NCBI GenBank assembly: GCA_963712065.1
Contig: CAVQGM010000002.1
Coordinates: 1,488,001-1,552,000 of the forward strand
Direction of reading: 5' to 3'
From: CAVQGM01 sp963712065
GTDB taxonomy: Bacteria > Actinomycetota > Acidimicrobiia > Acidimicrobiales > Acidimicrobilacustridaceae
DNA: 64,000 nt
Shown: piece by piece, positions 44,465-52,602 of the stretch
Layout of the letters: every line of letters begins with the position of its first letter
Position numbering within the stretch: the first letter of the stretch is position 1
Notes under the pieces: generated by a model
Told to the model about the DNA's origin: nothing
Databases searched by the model: none
What the model saw: the letters and a program-made list of their open reading frames with translations, nothing else
Translations under genes and position numbers: made by a program

Positions 44465-45364
44465 TCAGCCCGCGGCGGGCAGCGACTGCTCGAGGGTGGC
44501 GGCCGGCGCGAACAGGTCGCCGAGATCGTCGACGCGGTCGAGCACCTCAGGGGCCTCGAACGACAGGGGCGCCCCGCCGGCCGCGGCCTCCACCTCGTCC
44601 CACGCCACCGGGGTCGACACGGTGGGGCGGGGCCGGGCCCGCAGCGAGTAGGCGCACACCGTCGTCTTGGCCGCCACGTTCTGGCTCCAGTCGATCAGCA
44701 CCTTCCCCCGGCGCAGCTCCTTCTTCATGTCGCTGACCACGAGCCCCGTGTGGTGCTTCTCGAGCAGCTGGGCGACGGCGAGGGCGAACGACCTGGTGTG
44801 GTCGAAGTCGTGCGGCCGGTTGAGGGGCAGGTAGAGCTGGAGGCCCTTCGAACCCGACGTCTTGGCCACCGCCTGCAGGTCGAGGCCGGCCAGCACGTCG
44901 CGGATCCAGAGGCCGACCTCGGCGCACTCGGTCATCGCCGCCGGCGCCCCGGGGTCGAGATCGAACACCACCATGGTGGCGACCCGCAGGTCGGCCGAGC
45001 GGGACATGGGCGTGTGCAGCTCGAGCGACGCCAGGTTGGCGGCCCACACCAGGCCACCGACGTCGTCGATCACGCAGTAGGGGATGCCCCCGCCCTTGTT
45101 GCCCGGGCCGAGGGCGGTGCGCAGCCAGTCGGGGCGGTGGCCGGGGCAGCGCTTCTCGAAGAAGGACTGGCCGTCGACCCCGTTGGGGTACCGCTTCATG
45201 GTGAGGCAGCGATCGGCGAGGTGCGGCAGCATCACCGGGGCGATGCGGGCGTAGTAGTCGATGACCTCGCCCTTGGTGAAGCCCGCCTCCGGATACAGGA
45301 CCTTGTCGAGGTTGGTGAGCGTGAGGCGGTGGCCGCCGACGTCGACCTGGGTGCCCTCGGGCAT
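44465..45364 (-). CDS. ligD: LigD-type non-homologous end-joining polymerase domain protein
   Basis: A 299-residue stand-alone polymerase domain: 'TLTNLDKVLYPEAGFTKGEV', 'PNGVDGQSFFEKRCPGHRPD', 'TMVVFDLDPGA' (two metal aspartates), 'GSKGLQLYLPLNR' and 'GKVLIDWSQNVAAKTTVCAY'. No ligase or nuclease module is attached, so the ligase function must come from another gene. In this family the polymerase adds rNTPs to fill gaps at Ku-held ends. Start behind GGGGGAGG. The Ku gene lies directly upstream (30 bp). Confidence 0.9.
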   Translation of the reverse strand: MPEGTQVDVGGHRLTLTNLDKVLYPEAGFTKGEVIDYYARIAPVMLPHLADRCLTMKRYPNGVDGQSFFEKRCPGHRPDWLRTALGPGNKGGGIPYCVIDDVGGLVWAANLASLELHTPMSRSADLRVATMVVFDLDPGAPAAMTECAEVGLWIRDVLAGLDLQAVAKTSGSKGLQLYLPLNRPHDFDHTRSFALAVAQLLEKHHTGLVVSDMKKELRRGKVLIDWSQNVAAKTTVCAYSLRARPRPTVSTPVAWDEVEAAAGGAPLSFEAPEVLDRVDDLGDLFAPAATLEQSLPAAG

Positions 45365-45394
45365 CCGCCATCCTCCCCCGGCCGCCCAGCCCGC

Positions 45395-46282
45395 TCAGCC
45401 GGTGGCCGAGCGTGCCTCGTCGTCCGCTTCGGTGGCCTGGTCCGCCTCGGCGGCCGTGGCCTCGCCGTCGCCCTCGTGGGCGGTGGGATGGCGCTTGCGG
45501 GCCTCCTTGGCGGCGGCCACCGACGCCTCGAGGGCGGCCATGAGGTCGACCACCTTCTCGGGCTCCTCGGCCGTGGCCGGCACGATCACCTCGGCGCCCG
45601 AGGCCTTCTGCTCGATGAGGCCGAGCACCGCCTCGCGGTACGCGTCGTGGAACTTCTCCGGCTCGAAGTCGGTGGACAGGGACTCGACGAGCTGGCGGGC
45701 CATGGCCAGCTCGCGCTCGGCCACCTCGACGCCCTCGAGTTCTTCGAGCTCGGGGATGTCGGCGGGGTCGTTGACCTCGTCGGCGTAGACCATGGTCGAC
45801 AGCAGGAGGTGCCCGTCCTGGGACCGGACGGCGGCGAGGTACTGCTTGGTGCGCATCACGAAGTGGGCGATGCCCACCTTCTGCTCACCGGCGAGGGCCT
45901 CGGCCAGCAGCTTGTAAGGCTTGGCCGAGCGGTCGGGTGCCAGGTAGTAGGGGCTCTCGTAGAAGATCGGGTCGATGGCCGCCAGGTCGACGAACTCGTC
46001 GATCTCGATGGTGCGCAACGACTTGGGGTCGAGGGCGGCGAGCTCGTCGTCGGTGACGACGACGTAGGTGCCCGAGGCCAGCTCGTAGCCCTTGACGATC
46101 TGATCCCAGGGGACCTCCTCGCCGGATTCCGCCGAGACGCGCCTCTGCTTCACCCGGGACTGGGTGCGGGCGTCGAGCTGGTTGAACTGCACGTTCTTCT
46201 TGCTCACGGCGCTGTACAGCTTCACCGGGATGTTGACCAGCCCGAAGCTGATCGACCCCGACCAGATGGCACGCGGCATCAT
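45395..46282 (-). CDS. ku: Ku homodimeric DNA end-binding protein
   Basis: A 295-residue bacterial Ku: 'AIWSGSISFGLVNIPVKLYS', 'GYELASGTYVVVTDDELAAL', 'IDEFVDLAAIDPIFYESPYY' and 'LVESLSTDFEPEKFHDAYRE' cover the core ring, and a C-terminal tail of about 60 residues is rich in Glu, Ala and Lys. Ku threads onto broken ends and recruits LigD. Two adjacent ATGs (46282 and 46279) follow AAGGGGG. It forms an operon with the LigD polymerase. Confidence 0.93.
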   Translation of the reverse strand: MMPRAIWSGSISFGLVNIPVKLYSAVSKKNVQFNQLDARTQSRVKQRRVSAESGEEVPWDQIVKGYELASGTYVVVTDDELAALDPKSLRTIEIDEFVDLAAIDPIFYESPYYLAPDRSAKPYKLLAEALAGEQKVGIAHFVMRTKQYLAAVRSQDGHLLLSTMVYADEVNDPADIPELEELEGVEVAERELAMARQLVESLSTDFEPEKFHDAYREAVLGLIEQKASGAEVIVPATAEEPEKVVDLMAALEASVAAAKEARKRHPTAHEGDGEATAAEADQATEADDEARSATG

Positions 46283-46313
46283 CCACCCCCTTCACGGATG
46301 GCCGACCGCCCGC

Positions 46314-47168
46314 TCACGACAGTAGTGCCCTCGCGACCAGATCGGTCCCGAAGGCGGTGAGGATCGCCAGGTAGAGCAGGCCGGTGGCGGCCATGACGGC
46401 CGAGTACTGGCGCTCCCGCAGGGCGAGGCGCGTGACGACGACGAGCCCGACGGTGGTCACCGCGCACGCCACCCAGAACCAGCCGAGCATGCCGTCCCAG
46501 CCGTCGTCGATCGTGCCGTCGAGCACGGAGATCATCCCGGTGGGCACCAACAGGAGCGCGATCTCGGGGAGCGTGAGCCAGCCGGTGATCTTGACCATCT
46601 CGTTGAGCGGGGCGCGGGGCAGGCCGGGCTGCACGAGGTACCAGTGGCCGAGGAGCATGGCGTCGGTGACCGCCCCGAGGAAGGCGGCACCGACGACGAA
46701 CCGGGACACCGCGAGCCAGTGCGGGCCGCCGGCGGCCAGCGCGGCGGCGATCACCCCGATCACCCCGATCGCAGGGGCGACGAGGTCGAGCGCGGGCGGG
46801 AACTCGGGACCGTGGCCCTTCTCGGCGACGGGGGCCCGGTCGATGCCGGTCATGGCTGCCACCCGGGCGCTGCGCTGCTCGACGAGCTCGGCCTGGCCCG
46901 ACACCCCTGCGGCCTTCCGGCGGACCGACACCGCCTGGGCGACGGCGACGGCGACGACCACGCCGACCGACGACAGGTCGCGGACCCATTGGGTGTCGAT
47001 CACGGCGAAGCCCACGTAGGCGGCGATGAGCGCCATCGCCCCGTAGGTGCCCCGCAGCAGCCAGCCGTAGCCGAGGCCGACCTCGCGCCGTCGACCCGTG
47101 ACCCAGAGGAAGAACAGGCCACCGGTCGCCCACTGGAGGAGCAGGGACGCCGCGTCGAAGTCGATCAT
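46314..47168 (-). CDS. Polytopic membrane protein of unknown function
   Basis: A 284-residue protein with eight or so hydrophobic helices in two groups, separated by a soluble stretch around residues 85-125 ('RSARVAAMTGIDRAPVAEKG'). The helices 'LGAVTDAMLLGHWYLVQPG' and 'EMVKITGWLTLPEIALLLVP' contain His, Glu and Asp within membranes, hinting at a metal or proton role, but I recognise no family. The ATG at 47168 is chosen because upstream codons do not look coding; it lies 7 bp after the Xaa-Pro peptidase stop. Confidence 0.65.
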   Translation of the reverse strand: MIDFDAASLLLQWATGGLFFLWVTGRRREVGLGYGWLLRGTYGAMALIAAYVGFAVIDTQWVRDLSSVGVVVAVAVAQAVSVRRKAAGVSGQAELVEQRSARVAAMTGIDRAPVAEKGHGPEFPPALDLVAPAIGVIGVIAAALAAGGPHWLAVSRFVVGAAFLGAVTDAMLLGHWYLVQPGLPRAPLNEMVKITGWLTLPEIALLLVPTGMISVLDGTIDDGWDGMLGWFWVACAVTTVGLVVVTRLALRERQYSAVMAATGLLYLAILTAFGTDLVARALLS

Positions 47169-47175
47169 GCCTCGG

Positions 47176-48282
47176 TCACGCCTCGACCACGACGAGATCG
47201 TGCTCGACCCGGTTGAGGGGGTCGGGACCGTCGGCCGACGCCGCCACGATGTCCTCGAGACGTGCGCCCCACTCCCCCGGCACGTAGATGCCCGGCTCGA
47301 TCGAGAAGACGTGGCCGGCGACGAGGGCCGTGCGGTTCCCACCCACGATGTAGGGGTCCTCGTGGGCCTCGACCCCGATGCCGTGACCGGTGCGGTGGAC
47401 GAAGAGGTGGCCGTAGCCCCCCTCCGTGATGAGGCGGCGGGCGACGGCGTCGACGTCCTCGCACGGGGTGCCGACGACGGCGGCGGCGACGGCGGCCCGC
47501 TGGGCGGCGTGCAGCACGGTGTAGAGGTCGCAGAACGCGGCCGGCGGCTCGCCCGTGTAGACGCAGCGGGTGATGTCCGAGCAGTAGCCGGCGCCGCTCT
47601 CGGTGGGCCACGTGCCCCCGAAGTCGCAGAGGACGACCTCGCCCGGCTCGATGACGCGGCGGCCCGGCTCGTGGTGGGGGCTGGCGGCGTTGGGCCCGGC
47701 GGCGACGATGGCGAAGTTCACCCGCTGGTGGCCCTCGGCGAGGATGCGGCGCCCGAGCTCGGCCGAGACCTCGGCCTCGGTGCAACCGATCAGGGGGATC
47801 TCGCCCGCCTGGAGGGCGGCGGCGATGCGGTCGACCGCGGCACCGGCGGCGCGGAGGGCGGCGATCTCGTCGGCGTCCTTCACGGCCCGCAGGGGACCGA
47901 GGAGGTCCGACGCCACCCGGAACTCGGTGTCGGGGAGGCGCCGGAGCAGCTCGACGAGGAAGCGAGACCAGGTGTGGTCGCCGACCGCGGCCACGGCTGG
48001 GTGGCCGGCGAGCGACGCCACGACCGCGACCGGGTCGTCGGTCTCGTCCCACGCGGCGACGGTGAACACGCCCGGCCGGTCGACGACCCGCGGGGCCTCC
48101 AGGCGGGGGACCACCAGGGTGGCGTCCGCATCGCGGGGCACGACGAGCATCGTCAGCCGCTCGAGCGGCATCGCCTCGTACCCGATCAGCCAGGGCAGGT
48201 CGGGCCCGACCGACAGCAGCACGACGTCCACGCCTCGGCGCTCCATGGCCGCCCGGAGCCGGCCCAGTCGTTCCGCATGCAC
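47176..48282 (-). CDS. M24 family Xaa-Pro peptidase
   Basis: A 368-residue creatinase-fold peptidase. The C-terminal domain has all metal ligands in order: Asp in 'VVLCDFGG', Asp in 'GYCSDITR', His in 'HRTGHGIGVEAHEDPY', Glu in 'FSIEPGIYVPGEW' and Glu in 'ARLEDIV'. The N-terminal half is the usual divergent domain. It removes N-terminal residues before proline. GTG start at 48282 with a TAGCCT box six bases upstream. Confidence 0.9.
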   Translation of the reverse strand: MHAERLGRLRAAMERRGVDVVLLSVGPDLPWLIGYEAMPLERLTMLVVPRDADATLVVPRLEAPRVVDRPGVFTVAAWDETDDPVAVVASLAGHPAVAAVGDHTWSRFLVELLRRLPDTEFRVASDLLGPLRAVKDADEIAALRAAGAAVDRIAAALQAGEIPLIGCTEAEVSAELGRRILAEGHQRVNFAIVAAGPNAASPHHEPGRRVIEPGEVVLCDFGGTWPTESGAGYCSDITRCVYTGEPPAAFCDLYTVLHAAQRAAVAAAVVGTPCEDVDAVARRLITEGGYGHLFVHRTGHGIGVEAHEDPYIVGGNRTALVAGHVFSIEPGIYVPGEWGARLEDIVAASADGPDPLNRVEHDLVVVEA

Positions 48283-48288
48283 CCCGTC

Positions 48289-48294
48289 AGGCTA
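48289..48294 (-). promoter_or_regulatory. -10 box TAGCCT, leaderless promoter of the Xaa-Pro peptidase gene
   Basis: TAGCCT ends six bases before the GTG at 48282; the family B palindrome begins ten bases beyond it. Confidence 0.5.
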
Positions 48295-48303
48295 CGAGCC
48301 GCC

Positions 48304-48356
48304 CGAACTGGTTGCGGAATCCCCGTCCGCCGGCCCCCGATCCGGCAACCAGTTCG
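48304..48356. repeat. Palindrome, family B (first copy)
   Basis: Arms cgaactggttgc and its exact complement around a 29-base centre. It is followed at 48368-48386 by a third half-copy, cgaactggttgcggaatcc. It lies between divergent genes. Confidence 0.8.
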
Positions 48357-48464
48357 ACTTCCTCCCCCGAACTGGTTGCGGAATCCGGCACCGGAGGGGT
48401 TGGAACCCGCAGCCAGAACGACGCAGTGGGGGCGGGTGTCAGGGGGTGGTGGTTGGCTCTGGGC

Positions 48465-49400
48465 ATGGACCACGGACCGCTCTTCGGTCTCGCCGTCACC
48501 CAGCACGGCCTCGTGACCCGCCGGCAGCTCCTCGACGAGGGACTCGACCACACGTGGATCCAGCCCCGTCTCGCCGATGGGCTCCTCGTCCCCGTGACTC
48601 GCCGGGTGCTGCGGATCGGGGGCTGCCCGACGACCGAGCTCCAGTCGGCGCTGGCGTCGGTGCTCGATGCGGGCGGGCCGGCGACGCTCGCGCGTCGATC
48701 TGCGCTGGCGGCGTGGGGCATTCCCGGGTTCGAGCTGGCGCCGCACCACGTGGTCCGAACCCGCGCCGGTCGGATCAGGCCGACCGCGACCTCCGTCCAC
48801 ACCTCACGTCGCCTGAAGGCGCACCACATCACCGCCGTGCACGGCGTGCCGGTGACGACGATGGCCCGAACGCTCGTCGACGTCGCCGGCGAGTTGCCCT
48901 TCGCCCGCCTCGAACGGATCTGTGACTGGGCGTGGGCACGAGGCCTGCTCGGCGGCGCCTCGCTCCACCGGTCGGTCGAGGAGTTGGCCGGGAGGGGCCG
49001 CAAGGGCAGCAGGTCCCTTCGTCGACTCGTGGCTGATCGTCCCCTCGATCACCGGCCACCCGAGTCGAACCTCGAGCACCGCGTGGCCCAGATCCTCCGG
49101 GACGCGGGCGAGTCACCGCTCGAGCGTCAGCTCGACGTCGGCGACGACGACCGATGGATCGGCCGGGTCGATCTCGTCGATCGCACGTGGTGGATCCTCT
49201 TCGAGGTCCAGAGCGAGCTGTTCCACGCCAGCGTGTCGGCCCGACGGGATGACGCCGCCCGGCTGGCCTCCCTGCGCGCCGCCGGCTTCACCGTCGTGGA
49301 ACTGAGGGAGTTCGACGTCTGGCACCGGCCCGACCGCATCGTCGCCGCCGTTCGAGCGGCACGCGCCGACGCCGCGCTCCGGCACGCCCGGGCCGCGTGA
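48465..49400 (+). CDS. AbiEi-like/DUF559 protein: winged-helix N-terminus and nuclease-like C-terminus
   Basis: A 311-residue protein. Residues about 5-90 read 'GLVTRRQLLDEGLDHTWIQP' and 'GPATLARRSALAAWGIPGFE', the type IV AbiEi antitoxin-like winged helix common in actinobacteria. The last 110 residues are DUF559-like, with an E-x-x-x ... D ... E-x-Q nuclease-type core: 'SNLEHRVAQILRDAGES', 'WIGRVDLVDRTWWILFEVQS'. Whether it is an antitoxin, a nuclease or both is unknown; no toxin gene adjoins it. Both sides are bounded by family B palindromes. Confidence 0.65.
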   Translation: MDHGPLFGLAVTQHGLVTRRQLLDEGLDHTWIQPRLADGLLVPVTRRVLRIGGCPTTELQSALASVLDAGGPATLARRSALAAWGIPGFELAPHHVVRTRAGRIRPTATSVHTSRRLKAHHITAVHGVPVTTMARTLVDVAGELPFARLERICDWAWARGLLGGASLHRSVEELAGRGRKGSRSLRRLVADRPLDHRPPESNLEHRVAQILRDAGESPLERQLDVGDDDRWIGRVDLVDRTWWILFEVQSELFHASVSARRDDAARLASLRAAGFTVVELREFDVWHRPDRIVAAVRAARADAALRHARAA

Positions 49401-49408
49401 CGTGCCGC

Positions 49409-49473
49409 CCACCTCGAACTGGTTGCGGAATCCCCTACCGGTAACCGGGGCGAGCGCAACCAGTTCGAGGTGG
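49409..49473. repeat. Palindrome, family B (second full copy), 18-bp perfect arms
   Basis: Arms ccacctcgaactggttgc and its complement, with an internal palindrome taccggta. It sits exactly between two convergent stop codons (49400 and 49474), so here it can serve as a bidirectional terminator. Confidence 0.85.
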
Positions 49474-51207
49474 TCAGCGCGAACGGTGCGGGGACGTGGG
49501 CGGCCCGGCCGTGACCGCCGCCTGCCTGGCGTGGTAGCTGGAGCGGGTCAGGGGCGAGGCCTCCACGTGGGCGATGCCCATGGCCTCACCGATGCGGGCC
49601 AGGTCGACGAACTCCTCCGGGGTCCACCACCGGGCCACCGGGAGGTGGTTGGCCGTCGGCCGCAGGTACTGGCCGAGGGTGACGATGCGGACGCCCACCC
49701 CCCGCAGGTCGGCCAGGGTGGCGACCACCTCGTCGTGGGTCTCGCCCATCCCGAGGATGATCCCGGACTTGGTGGTCAGCCCGGCCGCCGCCGCCCTGGC
49801 CAGCACCGAGAGGCTCCTGGCGTAGCCGGCCGACGGTCGCACCGCCCGCTGCAGGCGGGCCACCGTCTCGATGTTGTGGTTGAGGACCTCGGGCCGGCTG
49901 GCGAAGATCCGGTCGAGCGCCTCGGGGTTGCCTCGACAGTCGGAGACGAGTGCTTCCACGGCGACGCCCGGCGTGCGGGCGTGGATGGCGTCGATCGTGG
50001 CGGCGATGGTTCCGGCCCCCTCGTCGGGCAGGTCGTCACGGGCGACGGTGGTGAGCACGGCGAACTCGAGGCCCATCCGCTCGACCGCCTCGGCCACCCG
50101 ACCCGGCTCGGTCTCGTCGACCGGCTCGGGGTGGCGGGTGTCGACCAGGCAGAACCCGCAGGCCCGGGTGCAGCGTTCGCCGTTCACCATGAACGTGGCC
50201 GTACCGTCGTCCCAGCACTCGAAGATGTTGGGACAGCCCGCCTCCTCGCACACCGTGACCAACCCGAGGTCGCGCACCGTCCGCTTCAAGCCGAGGTAGC
50301 CGGCGCCCATCCGCGCCGGCACCCGCAACCAGTCGGGCTTGCGGTCACCGAGGGCGAGCCCCTGGGCCACCCCGGCCTCGGCCAGGCGTCCCCGCAGGCG
50401 CAGCGACGGCTCTCGGTCTCGGGAGTCCCGGGAGCCGGGTCCGGCGCCGGGCCCCTCACCACGGCTGAACGGCGACAGGTCGTCCACGGAGTGGCGCCAC
50501 ACCACGTCCTGGCGCTCGACCGGACGACCGTTCCCCCACCGCTGCGCGGCCAGCCGGGCCACCACGTCGACCACCTCGCGCATCGACGCGGCGACCCCCT
50601 CGTCGGCCAGCGACGTCACGCCCTTGTCGATGAGCCCACAGGGGACGATGTGGTCGAAGTAGGCCATGTCGGGGGCCACGTTGAGGGCGAAGCCGTGCAT
50701 CGAGCGGCCCCGGTCGAGGCGGACGCCGATGGCGGCGATCTTCCTCGGGTCGGGGCCGTCGGCGTCGAGCCAGACGCCCGGGAAGCCGTCCAGCCGGGAG
50801 GCACCGGGCAGGCCCAGCTCGGCGAGGGTGTCGATCAGCAGGTTCTCGACGCCGCACACGTAGGCCCGGGTGTCGGCCATGCCGCCGCCCCGCCTCGCGG
50901 GGACCGACAGGATCGGATAGCCGACCAACTGCCCTGGCCCGTGGTAGGTGACGTCACCCCCGCGGTCGCTGCGAACCAGCTCGGCTCCCACCGACGCCGG
51001 ATCGACCAGCACATGGCTGGTGTCGCCCCGTGAGCCGAGCGTGTAGACGTGCGGGTGCTCGAGCAGCAGCAGCCAGTCGTCGGGAGCCCCGCGGGCGAAC
51101 AGCCCGTGCTGCAGGGCGTGGGCGTCGCGGTAGGCCACCGTGCCGAGCCACCGGACGCGGAAGGCCGACCCCGCCCCCTCGTCCGCCGGAGCGACCTCGC
51201 CGCTCAG
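49474..51207 (-). CDS. lipBA: LipB-LipA fusion: lipoyl(octanoyl) transferase joined to lipoyl synthase
   Basis: One open frame of about 577 residues. Residues about 15-240 are LipB: 'LLLLEHPHVYTLGSRGDTSH', 'VTYHGPGQLVGYPIL', 'MHGFALNVAPDMAYFDHIVP' and the catalytic cysteine in 'VPCGLIDKGVTSLADEG'. After a 40-residue Gly/Arg/Ser linker, residues about 285-577 are LipA: auxiliary cluster 'CEEAGCPNIFEC' (Cx4Cx5C), radical-SAM motif 'CTRACGFC' (Cx3Cx2C) and C-terminal 'RSSYHA'. No stop or gap separates them. The start is a CTG at 51207 overlapping the E2 stop (CTGA); the GTG at 51138 would delete the first LipB strand. LipB attaches octanoate to E2 or H protein and LipA inserts two sulfurs. Confidence 0.9.
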   Translation of the reverse strand: MSGEVAPADEGAGSAFRVRWLGTVAYRDAHALQHGLFARGAPDDWLLLLEHPHVYTLGSRGDTSHVLVDPASVGAELVRSDRGGDVTYHGPGQLVGYPILSVPARRGGGMADTRAYVCGVENLLIDTLAELGLPGASRLDGFPGVWLDADGPDPRKIAAIGVRLDRGRSMHGFALNVAPDMAYFDHIVPCGLIDKGVTSLADEGVAASMREVVDVVARLAAQRWGNGRPVERQDVVWRHSVDDLSPFSRGEGPGAGPGSRDSRDREPSLRLRGRLAEAGVAQGLALGDRKPDWLRVPARMGAGYLGLKRTVRDLGLVTVCEEAGCPNIFECWDDGTATFMVNGERCTRACGFCLVDTRHPEPVDETEPGRVAEAVERMGLEFAVLTTVARDDLPDEGAGTIAATIDAIHARTPGVAVEALVSDCRGNPEALDRIFASRPEVLNHNIETVARLQRAVRPSAGYARSLSVLARAAAAGLTTKSGIILGMGETHDEVVATLADLRGVGVRIVTLGQYLRPTANHLPVARWWTPEEFVDLARIGEAMGIAHVEASPLTRSSYHARQAAVTAGPPTSPHRSR

Positions 51208-52547
51208 AGCTCGGCCTCCCAGTCCCGGGTCTCGATGATCGTCTTGACCTCACGGAGGAAGGCGGCGGCGTAGCCCCCGTCGAACGCACGGTGGTCCCAG
51301 CTCAACCCGAGCAGGCCGACCGAGTGGATGGCGATGGCCTCGCTCCCGTCGGCGCCGGTGACGACGACCGGCTTCCGGCTGACCCCGTCGGTCGACAGGA
51401 TCGCCACCTGCGGCTGGTTGATGATGGGCAGCACCAGATAGCTCCCGAACGATCCCGAGTTGGACAGCGTGAACGTGCCGCCGGTGATGTCGTCGACGGA
51501 GAGCTGCTTGCTTCGGGCCCGGGTGGCCAGGTCGTCGATGTCGCGGGCCAGGCCACGGAGTCGCTTCTCGTCGGCCTCGTGGACGACCGGCGCCAGCAAG
51601 CCCTCGAAGTCGAGGTCGACGGCGACCGCCAGGTTCACGTAGTTGTGCACGATCAGCTCGCCGTCGCCGACGGTGGCGTTGAGGTGCGGGTAGTCGTGAA
51701 GGGCGTCGATCACCGCCCGCGAGATGAACGGTAGGTAGGTGAGGCTGAAGCCCTCGGTGGTCTTCCAGTCGTCGCGGTTGGCCCGACGGACCCGTTCGAC
51801 GTTCTCGTAGTCGACCTCGACGATGGTGTAGGCGTGGGGCGAGGTCGCCTTCGACTGCACCATGTGCTCGCCGGTGCGACGGCGGATGTTGTTGAGCGGC
51901 TCGACGGTGTCGCCGGTGCCCGACCGGGGGGCGGGGGCGACCGTGCGACCCGTGGACGGTGCCGCGGCGGGAGCGACCACCGGAGCCGCCGGGGGTCGAA
52001 CCGCCCCCCGGCCGTCACGGGCCTGGATGGCCTGCTCGACGTCGGCCCTGGTGATGCGCCCGCCCGACCCGGACGGGGCGACCTCGTCGAGGCTGACGCC
52101 GTGGTCGTTGGCCAGCTGGCGGACCACGGGCGACGCGAGCTTGCCCGGACCCGGCGCCACCGGCGGGGCGGGGGTCGGGGCCGGAGCCGTGGCCGGAGCC
52201 GTGGCCGGCGCGGTGGGAGCGGCGGCGGGTGCCGCCGGGGCCGGCGGCTCGGGCTCGGCCCCGGTCGCGCTCTCGGCGGCGGCCGGGGCCGGAGCCCGAC
52301 CGTCGCCGGGTGGTGCGTCGCTCACCACGGCGAGCACCTCGCCGACGTCGACGGTCTCACCCTCCGGCACCCGGATCTCGGTCAGGTAGCCACCGACCGG
52401 GGAGGGCACCTCGGAGTCGACCTTGTCGGTCGAGACCTCGAAGAGCACCTCGTCCTCGGCGATCCGGTCACCCACCTGCTTGAACCACTTGGTGATGGTG
52501 CCCTCGGTGACGGACTCGCCGAGCTGGGGCATCTGGATCTCGGCCAT
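51204..52547 (-). CDS. sucB: 2-oxo-acid dehydrogenase E2 acyltransferase (dihydrolipoamide succinyltransferase-like)
   Basis: A 447-residue E2: one lipoyl domain (residues about 1-76, lipoyl lysine in 'EVSTDKVDSEVPSPVGG'), an Ala/Pro linker, a peripheral subunit-binding domain (about 136-172, 'SPVVRQLANDHGVSLDEVAP') and a CoA-acyltransferase domain (about 215-447, 'LSWDHRAFDGGYAAAFLREV' with catalytic His and Asp). The N-terminus resembles SucB ('MAEIQMPQLGESVTEGTI'); pyruvate as substrate is not excluded. It is the direct target of LipBA downstream and the partner of Lpd upstream. Confidence 0.88.
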   Translation of the reverse strand: MAEIQMPQLGESVTEGTITKWFKQVGDRIAEDEVLFEVSTDKVDSEVPSPVGGYLTEIRVPEGETVDVGEVLAVVSDAPPGDGRAPAPAAAESATGAEPEPPAPAAPAAAPTAPATAPATAPAPTPAPPVAPGPGKLASPVVRQLANDHGVSLDEVAPSGSGGRITRADVEQAIQARDGRGAVRPPAAPVVAPAAAPSTGRTVAPAPRSGTGDTVEPLNNIRRRTGEHMVQSKATSPHAYTIVEVDYENVERVRRANRDDWKTTEGFSLTYLPFISRAVIDALHDYPHLNATVGDGELIVHNYVNLAVAVDLDFEGLLAPVVHEADEKRLRGLARDIDDLATRARSKQLSVDDITGGTFTLSNSGSFGSYLVLPIINQPQVAILSTDGVSRKPVVVTGADGSEAIAIHSVGLLGLSWDHRAFDGGYAAAFLREVKTIIETRDWEAEL

Positions 52548-52602
52548 GCGGGAAGCGTCCTCGTTCGGGTCGGGGTGGGCGGGGATCGGTGGGTCTCGTC
52601 GG

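Noticed and set aside
48304..49473. CRISPR array
   Set aside because: Only two full palindromes over 1.1 kb with a gene between them; no regular spacers or cas genes.
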